Positions 47,401-59,090 of a stretch of 64,000 nt of DNA are shown here, piece after piece. The notes below the pieces were generated by a model. That model ran no database searches, had not been told where the DNA came from, and was given only the letters and a program-made list of their open reading frames with translations. The position numbers and the translations under genes were made by a program. The first letter of the stretch is position 1. Every line of letters begins with the position of its first letter. The DNA comes from Crotophaga sulcirostris (lineage: Eukaryota; Chordata; Aves; Cuculiformes; Crotophagidae), in NCBI GenBank assembly GCA_013397455.1, contig VYZB01000057.1:2840646-2904645 (forward strand), in the 5' to 3' direction.

Positions 47401-50400
47401 AGTATTTCTGTAAATTGATCAAGTGGGAAATTTTCTTTCTAAAAACTTCTTACATTAAAAATAAGTGGATAAGGGATACTATTAAAAAGAAAACTCTTGA
47501 TAAACAAGTACTCTAAAGCCTCTGTATCCATTACTTGAGCATTAACCAACAATTTAATGCTATATTGTCATACTGTTATTTTACACCTTTGACCTTTTAG
47601 ACCCATTAGTCCTTCCCAATTAGAAAATACACTGCAGGAAAAGAAGGAATAGCAGTTAGTTGAATCAATTAAATAGTCTTCTGAAAATGTGGGATTTTTT
47701 TTTCAACTTTGTCAACTGACACTTTCAATTAATCAAGAGATGAAAACCAAACTTTTCCTTTGCTGCATAATCTTTGGTTTCTGAATGTTTGACTCTATAT
47801 TCCAACGGCTGATCTGCACAAATGCTGAAAATGTCCAGTGCAATTAAAAGAAATGTGAACTGATGTTTGAACATCTAAACATTCTATATAATATTAAATT
47901 GCTTTGAAAAATCATGTCCTAGTTTGGATTATGTTCTATGTTTTCTTACAGATGGGGATAAAGCTAATATTATTTCATTTGTCACAATTTCTTTCTTATT
48001 GATACTGACTGATAAAGATGACCCAGATTATTCTGACCCATAGTAATTCTGTGCTGCAGATGAAATGGATCAGTGGACCTTGTCTTTTTCTCAGAGGATA
48101 TGTCCATATTTCAATAGCAGTCACCAGCATCACCTTTCTTGATCATCCTTGCAGCCAAGTGACACACTAAATTGGTCTAGAGCAGTTATTTTCTGGGCTT
48201 GCAAATCCCTAAATATCTTCCAGCAGAAGCACACATCTGTGGACTGAATTGAAGTCTCCTAACGAGAGGACCTTTTTCTTCTTTGCTTACCTTTCATGGA
48301 CTCATTAAAAATTGTTCACAGCCTGGTAGAGGTCTCTTGGACACAGGTTAAAAACAACTTTCTGTCTCAGCTCTCTGCAGACACAGAGTTTTCACTGCTG
48401 TTATCTGCATTATACAGGTTCTATGAAAAAAAAGGATATTTCTGTATATAACCCTTCTTCCTAGATGTTAAATCTGCTTAAATTTCTCCATCTTTAAACT
48501 GCATTTTCAGTAAGATGGATGACTTTTATGTTCATTTAGTACATTGGGTTGTCCCATTAGAAAGAGAAGCATGTAAAATGAGTGGTGGGAATTCTATATA
48601 GGGTGAAAAATCAATGTGCATAAATATAGCTTGATATTTACATAGTGGAAAAACATTCATTCAAATACGGTCCCCGATGACCATCCTGCTGAATACACAT
48701 ATCAAAAGACAGACTGCTAGGAAGAGCTACTAATACTGTATTAGCTGAAATGGCAGTCCCATTTGACCATCAACTGAAAACCTACCTGGAAACCACAAAT
48801 GTGCTTTAAATAATGCTAGAAGTGAAATAAAGAGAAATGCAAAAGCTATTTGTGCTACTAATTTGAGAAAGGATTAAAAGGCTAGTTAAACACTGCTATT
48901 TTGCAGTCTCATTTTAAATTATTCATAGCACTGGACATGCAAAAAGAATGACAAAGCACAGGGGATATGGTTTAATTAGTCTAAAACTTTATTAACTTCA
49001 TTCATCTGGGAGCTTTCTGGCAGTAACTTGTGCAGTATAGGTTATTGTGCCCTTTTCACACTTGATGACCTATTTAAAGGGTGTTGTCTTCAGCCTCATC
49101 TCCATTCTTACCCACTGGTACTGGCTTATTGCAATTGCAAGCAAGATTAGTGGCCTTTTAACTCCCCCCACCCTTTCACTTTTGTTAGTCATCTCACCAC
49201 AGTATCTACTGCAGCCTTCAAAGTTCAGTTACAGACTCTATTCTGCTCTGAAGTGTGACAGTCTCTTCTGCTTTAGGCTAACCTCTTACAAAGTCTCAGC
49301 CTCACAAGGTACACAATAAGCACTGCACTGGACTGTCCCTGGGTGCCCGATTGTAGAAATGGCACAGACAGTCTCCATCCATTTCCTCAGCTGGGATTGC
49401 TCACCAGAATTTCCTTCCTGTATCCAGGAGCCTGGTTGCATTTACACACATACCCTCACAATAACCCCCAGGCCCCTGAAGAGGTGCAAGTAATAATAAT
49501 CACTTGCTCTGCTAAGTTCTTGTTTGTAGTGGTGTGGAGAGTAAACAGGTTCATACATGCCGTGTGCACACTGATTTCTCTGTTGTGTTCAGGTTAGCTT
49601 TGTCTGAGTCCCAAAAGAAAATGCACAAGGAGTACTGTAAGATTGTCCAGAACTAGAATTTACCATAAGGAATGAGATGCTCATTTTCAGCCTCTTTCAG
49701 CTAGATATGTTTCTCAATATCTCCGCTAGCATAAAACCTTCCATGGAAAACTCTCATCGTATCCTGTTTGCCTTCCCTGCTTTTGTATTTGATAACTCAA
49801 GGTAAAAAGATGATTCCACTCCTGTGCTTTTAAGTCTCCAAACCTTCACATGTCCAATCTTTGCCAAGATAGTTTTTTTTTCCCTGCTGTAAACCATGTA
49901 CAAATGCCACCTGGACTGTGGTTGAGTGCAAAGAAAACACATTGTTATTCTGGCATATCTAAACTAACCAGGGACAACAGATGTTCTTTAAAGAATAATA
50001 GAAAAATTCTTTTGACTTTCCTAATTAACTGGCAATTTAAAATGGCTCTTGTTTTCCATTTCCATTTTAACTATGTTTATACTAATTTCTGAACAAGCCT
50101 TTGCTTCACTAGAGATTTTCTTACTAAGCAAGTAATTTGAAGGTCTACTTAGCTTTTTACAAGCTTTCCCCTGTAGTTCTGACACAGAATTATGAAGTTT
50201 TTCTATAGAATACAACAAAACTCCTCTCGGTAGTCAGTCCTGACCTGAAGGAGAGGTAGGAAAATTCATATTCACTGGGGAGAAGGAAATTACTCAAAGT
50301 GCAGGCAATCTAAAAACATCAGGCAGCCTAGGTATCTTTTGAGTTTTATTCTTAAGTAATAGGTCTCAGATTTCTCTCTAACTCATTGAACTGAAATTCA

Positions 50401-52969
50401 CAGACAAACCTTTAAATATGAGGGAATATAAACATTCAACTTGCCTCTCTGTTAACTGTTAGAAAATTAATAATAAGTTCTTTGGTTTTCCTCATGATTC
50501 ATGTTGCTATTTATTTGCTCTCCATGTGTTATTCTGAGCATGGAATGGAACACTTGAAGTACTTGATACTTTATGTTTGAACTCCATGCTTTTGGCTTGA
50601 TTATGGTGTATTTACCATCAGTAGTAAGAATGTTGTTCTTACTCAGTGTACCAGCACAAAAAAAATGGTAAACTGTACAAATGGCTTCTTATACCGTATT
50701 TTATAAATTGCTAAATTTTCACTAGGTACATGAAAGCAAAACTTGAAGGACAAAGAAGCAATTTGCAGGTAAAATTTGAAAAAAAAATCTTAATTTCCTC
50801 TGTGATAGGACACAAAAAAGTAGGTATTGGTGGCTTTTGGCGTTTTTTTTTTCAAACTAGGAGAACATTAGCAATACCAAGTATTTGAAGTTGATAGGGT
50901 AACTGCAGGTAACATCTTAATATTGGCAATTCCTTTGTTCATCTTGATGCTAACAACATGAAAAAGCCACATTATGTATGAAATACAGTATTACTGCTCA
51001 GTAAACTCTCTCAAAGGACTCTCAAATGTCAAAACCTAAAAGAAGTCCTTGTCTCTGTGATACTTTGTACGAGTTAGCTTCTAACAAATGAGTACCTTAA
51101 TGAGATGTTAAGAGAATTTTTGTGAGTTTAGACTTTTTCTTTCTATGAGATAAACAGAATCAACCATCAATGATGTTACACTTTTGATGTTACTCAATGT
51201 TACACTTTTTTTAAGCAGTGGAGTCCTTCAAGGGGTTGCCTGGATCTGTCTCCTAACGTGTGCAATTGCATGGAATCTGAATTAGTAAATAGCTACCTTG
51301 TTCTGAAATACTAAACACATCTAAGATGAAGAAACTGCAAATCTGGTGAATACGAAGTGGGAGAAATGCTTTACCAACTAGTGAGCCTTAAGCACTTGCC
51401 TTTAGGCATCTCAGTAGAGCGAACCTGTGTTTATGTAGCCTTTTTGAATACCAGATTTGATTTACAGCTCACATAGACAACATGTCTATCAAATCTATTT
51501 TCAAAATGTATTTGTTACGAGTTTTGAAAAGGCTATGTGATGTTAAAAATCCCAAAACATCATCTAGCTGCATAATAAAGATGAGGTTATCTGACGTCCA
51601 GGGCAGTCTCTTTGTCTAGAGTAACAGTGCCTGCTGAAAAGTCCTGTTTATGAAATCCTCAGTGTATGGGAACAAGAAAAACACCAGAAACTTGAATATA
51701 TCAGGTAGAATTATTTTGATATAGAAAGACTAACAAGCAAACAAACACACCCAAGAAGATATCTTACTTCAAGCATTTGAAGGAAAGAAAGGGTAAAGTA
51801 AAAAGATTTGGCACTTAATATTCGTGAGTATAATTGTACAAATAATAGATCTTTTGGTTCATTAGCCTTTGAGATATGCATATGCACAAAATTTCTTGGG
51901 GTCTACTGAACATACTCAATCCTTATTTTCTTTTTAAAATGCACTTATATCTTTCTCTTTGTCGAAACTGAAATGAGACATTTTGGTTTTTCCATTCCTA
52001 ATCCCTCTGTTCTATGCCTGAGACTATTAAATAATACCAACATCAGTTTTATTGCTCCAGAACTATGTTTTCAGCATTTTTGTCTTCAGAGTACACTTTG
52101 AACAGCTCTGCTTATGAATATTGTATGCATTGGCAAATAGCGAATCGTGATTTTATAAGGAAATAAATAAAAGAATAACAAACATATGGATCTTGAAGTG
52201 ATAAACCATACAAGTTCAAACCTTATTGATTGTAGAGCATGGTCCAGAAATATTGCATTTTCCAGTATGTGTCAAAGTCCATAAGCTAGGACAAAATCAA
52301 CAGCAACTTTCCAATGAATTCATGGTGCTTGGCCTTGGAAACATGCAGGCACAGACTAACCAGGAATTATTGGGAAGTAAAATATTTCATAACATTTGTT
52401 GGTATATAGAATGTAGGGAACCAGATACCACACATTAGGAGATGTGGTGAATGATTGCTGCAAAGTTAGTTTGTTCAGCATGGAATACCTGAGATCTTTA
52501 GTACCGATAAATGGTGTTATTTATATTGGCTAGTATGAATGTGTAAATTTGTGGCATCAGCAGAGTTTTAACATATACTTCATTAAAAAGTTGACACTAC
52601 CTGTCACTTAAACAAAGGCCTCCTAGGGTAGAAGTTTCTCAGACAGATATGCTGGACCATAGAAAAAGCAAACCAGCATAACTGCACACATTGCAGAGCA
52701 TATAAAGTCTGTTGATTGCAACAAGTACATGTTTGAAATTATTAACTGAAAAATTAGTCATTTGTGGAAGCTATTGTGCCAAAAATATAGAGTACTTGGA
52801 GCTACGATAATTCAGTCTAAAATTGAAGATGTCTGAGAGCTGGAGAGAAAGGACATGCTTATATAACGTCAACAAAACCCTCTGAAAAGCTATTTTGTGC
52901 AAAGTATGTTCATCTGTACTGGTGATTTTCATGAACTAATAGTGTTGGAATAAAAAAATACACAGGTTC
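41436..52969. other. Long AT-rich non-coding stretch
   Basis: I see no gene here. A T- and C-rich zone follows the CR1 at 41700-41860. The region 45180-45760 is GC-richer, with a GC-box-like GGGGGCGGGGGG at 45702-45713, but it lacks the CpG density of an island promoter. A 162-codon minus frame (43158-42670), a 120-codon plus frame (44613-44975) and others of 90-98 codons between 45035 and 46933 carry no recognisable domain and have no supporting splice sites that I could pair. Confidence 0.5.
51173..51210. repeat. Short direct repeat (ATGTTACACTTTT, two copies)
   Basis: ATGTTACACTTTT occurs twice, 24 bases apart, with a related GATGTTACTCA between the copies. It is probably a local slippage duplication. 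Confidence 0.55.
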
Positions 52970-53130
52970 AAAAAATTAAGATTGGAAGGGACCTTTGGTG
53001 TAGAGGTGTCCTCTAGTCCAACTACCTTCTCAAAGCAGGGCCAGTTTCAGTGGGGAAAGAGGTTAATAAGGGCCTTGTCCAGCTAAGCCTTGAATAGAAA
53101 GCACACAATGTGTTGGCAACTTTTTCCAGA
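52970..53130 (-). mobile_element. Old CR1 LINE 3' fragment, antisense
   Basis: AAGATTGGAAGGGACCTTTG, CTCTAGTCCAACTACCTTCT, CAAAGCAGGGCCAGTTTCAG and GGGCCTTGTCCAGCTAAGCC follow in the order of the reverse complement of the CR1 3' end. The next stretch would normally read CAACCTGTTCCAG; here it is the decayed GCAACTTTTTCCAG. The terminal octamer is mostly lost, and base changes are frequent, so this is an older insertion than the copy at 41294-41435. Confidence 0.82.
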
Positions 53131-54815
53131 TAGGAACCAAATCTCCCAAGGATGAGAAAAGGAAGCTACTCAAGATGAAATGAGACAAAGTAGAACAGCA
53201 AAATTCCCTTCTTACTTCAAGCAGGGCTCAGCTAGCCAAAATTGTTTAGTTTCCTTTTTGAGAAGCAAACTGTATCAGTGAGCATTCTGGGCTGGAGCAT
53301 AGGCAAACATGTATTAACAGTTTCAGTGGTTGGCACTTCAGAGCATTAGGGTATTTTAGGATTAATAATACTGCTTGAGGAACAGTAAGAAGAACTCCAT
53401 CAAGGTATTTTAAGGAACAAGAGATGCTTCCTCCAGCTTGCATGAACAGTATTATAGCGCATGAAAAATACATCAGATATGTTGGATTTATTAATCTGTA
53501 ATCATGTGTCACCACAGTCACAGAAGTTTGCACAAAATCATCACTGTACTATAGCTGTTAATTGGACATTTAGAAACCTTTCTGCCTAATTTAATTGTAT
53601 CTCTCATAGGGTTTTTTTGTATAAATAACATTTAGAAAAACTCTATTTATGGTTATGTTTTCTTTCATGTATCTTTACAAGATTTAGTAGTTAGGTAGAT
53701 ATACAGATGGGCTAGAGATCTCATTCTTTTCCAGACTGCTTTAATAATTGTCTGGTTTTGGCTTTATTGGTACCAGTCCCCTAGCCTCACTTTGTGGCTT
53801 ACTTACCTTTCACAGTCCAGTTAAGAAGAGGAATTTAAAAATTCAGACGAGAAGCACAAGAGAAATATTTAAAGCTCTCAATGGCTGTAAATCTAACATT
53901 GCAATAAAATATTCATATGGCACCTAAACCTATATACAGGTATGAGAAAAATGCTCCTTAAAAATGGTGGGTAAAGGTAGATGCCTTGCGAAAGGTGACC
54001 CAAAGCTCATGAGATATTAGATGTTGTTCTTCACTCAGAGTTAAAGTGTTTTTCAAATGAGGGTGAGGATATGCTTTTCCTGAGGTGAATGATACATTAT
54101 CAGTTCCTCCATTAGTAAACACTGTCAGTTTCTTTGTTAGCATTAATTTGTTTCTATGCTTTTAACTGTACTAATATTTGCTTAGGCCTTTTTTTATTCA
54201 CACTTCTCTTTTTTGGATTCTGTGCTTAGTATCATCATCAATAATATCGGTGTAGCCCAAGGATTAAGTGTGCTTCTGGCTTTAAACGTTATTCATTATT
54301 TTTGTATGTGATTGTCTTTGCTTTTTATTTATTGGCAAACTGAATCCTATGCATGTCCCCTTTCTTATTAATTTGGAATAAATGGGAAGGATAAGTGACA
54401 GCATTTGACTTTGCCTATTGAAACAGTGACACAGGGTAGGGCATGGGAATGGATAAACAGCTGTTTGAAATTAGACACTCTGCATGTGAAAATGAAGATG
54501 TGTCAGCTAGGGAATAGAGCAGGGTCAGGTCTCAGACCTCTGCTACCTTTAATGGGACCAACTTGCTTTTGAGAGGAAACTGGAAGAATATTAAGTGGAG
54601 CTTGGGGCAAATAAAAGCTTTTTGGGAACTGCTTTGAAAAATGAGTGCTCTCTGGCAAGTGAAAGTATGCCTCAGTTACATAATACTGCTACGTCCAGCA
54701 GGCTCACAGCAACACAATTACAGCAGCAGTGGTATTGTACCAGGGACAGAAGATAAATGAAGTATTGATTTCAGAAGGAGCAGAATGCCACAAAAGGGAC
54801 ATACAATATTTCCAC

Positions 54816-54894
54816 GGGGCCAGATCCTCACTTGCTGCAATTTGGTATTGCTTCATTGAAGTCAAGCTGATTTATGCCAGCTGTAGTTCTGGCC
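54816..54894. repeat. Palindromic amniote repeat, short non-autonomous DNA-transposon-like
   Basis: The block runs from GGGGCCAGATCCTCA to TGTAGTTCTGGCC, so the outer 13 bases form imperfect inverted ends (GGCCAGATCCTCA against GGCCAGAACTACA). The middle holds TTCATTGAAGTCAAGCTGAT, beside TTTATGCCAGCTG. The arrangement matches a repeat common in turtles, crocodilians and birds that begins GGGCCAGATTCTCA, has a central CCATTGAAGTCAATGG, and ends with the inverted arm. Both ends are present here, with an eroded interior. Family assignment is from memory. Confidence 0.5.
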
Positions 54895-56925
54895 AGGTGC
54901 ATTTATAACAGGGAGGCATAAATAAAAGTCATGTTCAGAATGCTTGGTAGGAGTTGGTTTCCCAAAACAGAATGATGAATATACAGGCATTACAAATTTT
55001 CTGTTCTTTTAGGTTACTGCAGTGCTCATCTTCAGATAATTTCTGATCGGCCTTTAGCTTTTCTGAATAACTATCCTCTTATTTCCTGGGCACTTGTCTC
55101 AGCCTGATGTTCTCCAACTGAAGAACTGGTTTTTCTGCAGAGGTACAAAGCAGTTGCTAACCCGTCCCATTGAAAGCTGTCCTGCATAATGGCATACTTT
55201 TCCTTTAGCCTCACAGAAAGTTTCATTAAAATCTACTCTTCATTTTGAGGTTCCTTCATAGCTGCCAAAAGATGCCAACAGAGTTGCCAGTGTTGATACA
55301 TCAGCTATGTATCTTGCATGGATCAATAACTGTCAACATTATAGGATGGATCAATCTTGTCTGCATGCTCAGAAATAAGTGAATCTTGGAAATAAATCAC
55401 TTCATTCTAATGATTTTGAGGAGGCCTTGCTATGAACAGAAGCAGTGTGCTAACAGAACACCCCACAATGCACCACTACACCATCAGGACTGAGCACTGT
55501 GGGATACCCCTCAGAAGCTTGTACCTGCAAAAAAGTCCATGCTGTGTGTGCATGAATAGTTTGGATGAAGTAAGGAGCACCTATTAATTCATGGTCACAT
55601 AACCAAACAAAAGCTATGTGGCAAATCAGTCCCTGTACTCTGTCCTCAAACTTTTTATTATTGCAGTGCTATTCTTCACATTTTAATGACCAGGAAGGAT
55701 GCTGCTGATGTTCCTGTTTGTCTGCAGTTTGGATAACTTTAATATGCACTTCCCAAAGGTATGTGTGCGGTGTTTCATTTTTGCAGTATATGGCTTACCT
55801 GAGACAACCTTGGCTGCCTGACAGTCTGCTTTGGTCACTTTTAGCATTGATTGACCTAAAGAAGAACAGAGACAATATTCTCATTTTTAATTTATTTTTA
55901 GTGGAAAGCAGGTTCCAAGCTCTTTTAGTGTAAGTCTAAACTTGTCTAAATATGAAGGAGTTTAAGAATTCAGAGGAATACATCTCTTTAAAATATTTCT
56001 ATTGAATTTTCCCCAAGAGAGTTTTGGACAATTGCTTTGAGGTTATTTTTGTGTTATTTTACAGTCTTGTAAGTGACCTTGACACATAATGTGTGCTTGT
56101 GTGTAATTTCATTCTGGCTACAGTTGAATCTTTTCTTGATTTACATCATTGTAAGTGAGATGAAAATTAAACATCAGGTTGCTGAGGATTAAAGTATGAG
56201 GTATGTTTCATAGAATATATATTTTTTAAAAAAATGAAGAATTCTCCTGTAGTCATATATATGTAATAATCTTAGGTAACTCGTGAATGAAATTAAAGAA
56301 CATTGCCAGTAGATAAGGTTCTTTTAAAATGAATTACTGAAAGTCCAGAATCCTTGATTTTTTTATAACAATTTAACTACATACCAACATGAATAACACG
56401 TACTTCTTGAATAACATGTTAATATATTGTAATCACTCTATTGACTGAATACTACTAATGAAAGTCTTCAAGCCAGAGCAGATCATAGGAAACAAAACTT
56501 TACTGACTTTTTTCCAATTTGTCATGATCTTTTTGCCTCTGCATTTGAAAAAACACTGTCCTGTTACTTGACTTTAATGTACACTCTGTAGTACCAATAG
56601 AGGAATCTACCTAGCGTGAACATTAAAGATTTTATCACTGTATAAAACACAAACTTAAATCTGAAAGCCTGTATTGATTGGTTAGCAAATATTTCCCCAT
56701 AAAAACCATAAGACTTTTGATTTGTTTATAATCAATGTGCCTATGTGTTAGGCATAAAGCCCACTAGGGTTTACTGAGAAGAAAGGAAAGAAAAACTCAG
56801 TACGCTGTTTTAAGGGACAAAAAGATCTCTCAACTCCATCACTCAATTCAGAACAATATTTTATGATGAACAAGAACGTACTTGCTGTGAAGAGAGGATG
56901 TGAAACTAACTCATGGATAAAATTT

Positions 56926-56966
56926 TCTTTTTTCCTTCCCTTCCCTTTCCTTCCCTTCCCTTCCCT
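56926..56966. repeat. TTCCC pyrimidine pentamer tract
   Basis: About 41 bases of pyrimidine on the plus strand, mostly TTCCC units with TTTCC interruptions. It produces a Gly/Lys/Arg-rich tail in a spurious minus-strand frame. Confidence 0.9.
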
Positions 56967-58639
56967 GTCAAGTAGTTTTCCTGATCACTTGTGTGATGCA
57001 AGAAGACTGAACGTATAAGAGGCAATGTTTTCCAGTGTTTCTCTGATTCGTTGAACCATAGAAGAAGACTCAACAGTCTTTTGGGCATGTTGCATACTCT
57101 CCTGGAGAAAATGGAAGAGGGAGATGGCTAAGAACACAGAGAATGAGATCATGCAAGTGAAATTTCACCTCTAAGGAGAGGACAGGAAAAATAACCATTT
57201 ACACAACATAGTTCTGATTCATTTACTGAAGGAGGAGAAATCCTTCTTTTAGGATGAACTGGTTTAACAGTAGAGGTTCTGAAGTTCCGCAGCACAAGGC
57301 TAACCATGAGGAAGCAATGAACTGGCTCAGCTGCTTCGTGCCAATATCTATATCTGGTGCATGGCCATAGTCTTCCACTGATCAAAGGGAAAAACTCTAA
57401 AAATTAATCCTGAGCTTTGTTGAAAAGTCGTTGGCAATAGATGCCCCTTATACAATGGAAATATAAGATATGGTGAAACCTATTCCACAGAAATAAAAAA
57501 ATGGAAAGCCGGAGTATTGTGATATGATGTGAGTGTTCTGAAGGGCCACTTGCAACAGAACACTTCACAAATGGAGAATAATCATTGAATATATAAAGCG
57601 AGCCAAACAGTTTCTCCCTTCAGTGAAGGAAGAGTTGCTTTTCCACCAAGCTATCTTTTCAGATATGTATGTGTAACTGGGATCAAGAAAAGAATTTTGT
57701 GTTGGGGCTGTATGTTTGTTTGTTTGGAGTTTTTTAGAAAAATAGCTCAGTTTTTAAGAAACAGGTCTCAGAACCATGAAAGCTAGAAAAAAACAGTTTA
57801 CTACATTTAATCATGTTGATAACTTTCTCAACTGAAAATGATTCCAGGTAACATTTTTATTTATTGATCTACTATACAATCACGACTAAGCATTGTGGAG
57901 TGGAAGTACTTATAATATGACCTGAAGGAAGCATTTGGCAGTGTTAAAAAATTAAACAGCTTGGTATTTTATTATTATATATAATTTATATAGTATCAGA
58001 GGTATCCATAAAACTTTGAAAACATGTGCAAGGATGTGTAGGAGCTAATAATGTACGTTAAACAGACACAACAGTATAAATGATCAAGTATACAGGCAGA
58101 GCTGAAGCGGGAAAGTGCTTTAATGCTAGTTGATGGATGTGACATGAATCCTGAAATTCGAAAGCATTCATGGTCTATCCACATCCAATCTAACATTTCC
58201 TAGGTAGTACGAGGAGATCAGCTCCTGCCTTTCACTGGCCTAGGATATCAGCTACTGTCGTTGACCAGTTACATTTTCAGACAGACATTTTTCTGCTCTC
58301 TCCTATTTTACTTGTCATTTGAAAGAGCTGCTTATAAATATAGTTAAAGAAGTTCTTTAAATTTTTCTTTAAATGTTGCCTGACAGTGATGCCCTGGAAA
58401 TATTGTAAAAAAATGTGTCTGCTTCTCAGCTGAGACTTTTGCTTACAACATTGACAGCAGATGTTTTGCTTTTTTAGTATCTTTCTTCTTTAAAATTTGC
58501 AGAAAATGATAAGCTTCTGAAGACAGGCACTATAATTTTATGTGTTTACCTAGCAATGTTTTGTTCCATGGCTGGAATTTGGTGCAAAGAAAATTCAAAA
58601 AATAAATAGACTTTTTAATTACCAGTAAGCTTTGAGGAT

Positions 58640-58694
58640 GGAGTAGAAGAAGAAAAAAGAGGAGGAAAAAAAAAAAAAGATAGAAAAAAAAGAA
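58640..58694. repeat. Purine-rich A/GA tract
   Basis: This is an almost pure purine run of GAAGAAGAAAAAAGAGGAGG followed by poly-A and GATAGAAAAAAAAG. It sits beside the fossil at 58760-59090 on its 3' side. In the fossil's orientation it is a poly-T/TC run, so it is not the poly-A tail of that element. Confidence 0.8.
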
Positions 58695-58759
58695 TAGTGG
58701 TCCTGTGACATAGTTTAAAAAAATCTCTGTTAGAAGTATAATCACCATCAAAAATTTCC

Positions 58760-59090
58760 CCTTGCTCCTCTCTCATGGAGGGCTGTGTGTGCTGGTGATG
58801 AAGTTTGTGGCTGTTGGGCCATGCGCTGCGAGTCCAATGCAGACGGCACTTGGAACAAGCTAACTCCTTCTCAGCCTCCCTGATGCTATAGAGCTTTCTC
58901 ACCACCTCCTGCAGCTCAGCACCTGCTGTAGAAGGTCCTCCACCTGAGCAAGCCTTTTGCAGGCAAGTCTGCTGCCTGTCCCTGTCCCAGGAGAAAAGTC
59001 TAGGTACTTCCTTAATTCTTGATTGTGATCCTAACCTATGCTTTTCGTGCAACAAATCCTGCCTGCCTGTCTGTAGCTTGCACCTGACGT
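58760..59090 (-). pseudogene. Fossil resembling an avian retroelement ORF1-type protein, frameshifted
   Basis: On the minus strand two adjacent frames give neighbouring parts of one recognisable coiled-coil protein. Near 58950-58915 one frame reads AQVEDLLQQV. Just downstream the other frame reads AELQEVVRKLYSIREAEKEL. Together they resemble the ORF1-like proteins of avian retroelements that carry a Cys-rich start, then a segment of the AQVEDLL...AELQEEV...RSIREAEKEID type. A frameshift lies between the two segments, so the copy is dead. I am moderately sure of the resemblance and much less sure of the family. CR1 ORF1 is one possibility, an older LTR-type element another. GC content is higher than the surroundings, as expected for a former coding insert. 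I saw no clear ends. Confidence 0.4.

Larger units (their letters stand above)
53131..58600. other. AT-rich non-coding stretch
   Basis: I see no gene here. It holds the palindromic repeat fragment at 54816-54894 and a TTCCC pyrimidine tract at 56926-56966. A 95-codon minus frame (53533-53246) and a 71-codon plus frame (55718-55933) are not supported as coding. Confidence 0.55.

Noticed and set aside
55759..55786. GTATGT...TTTTTGCAG pair looking like a tiny intron
   Set aside because: It spans only about 28 bases, too short for a vertebrate spliceosomal intron, and the surrounding frame is not recognisable.
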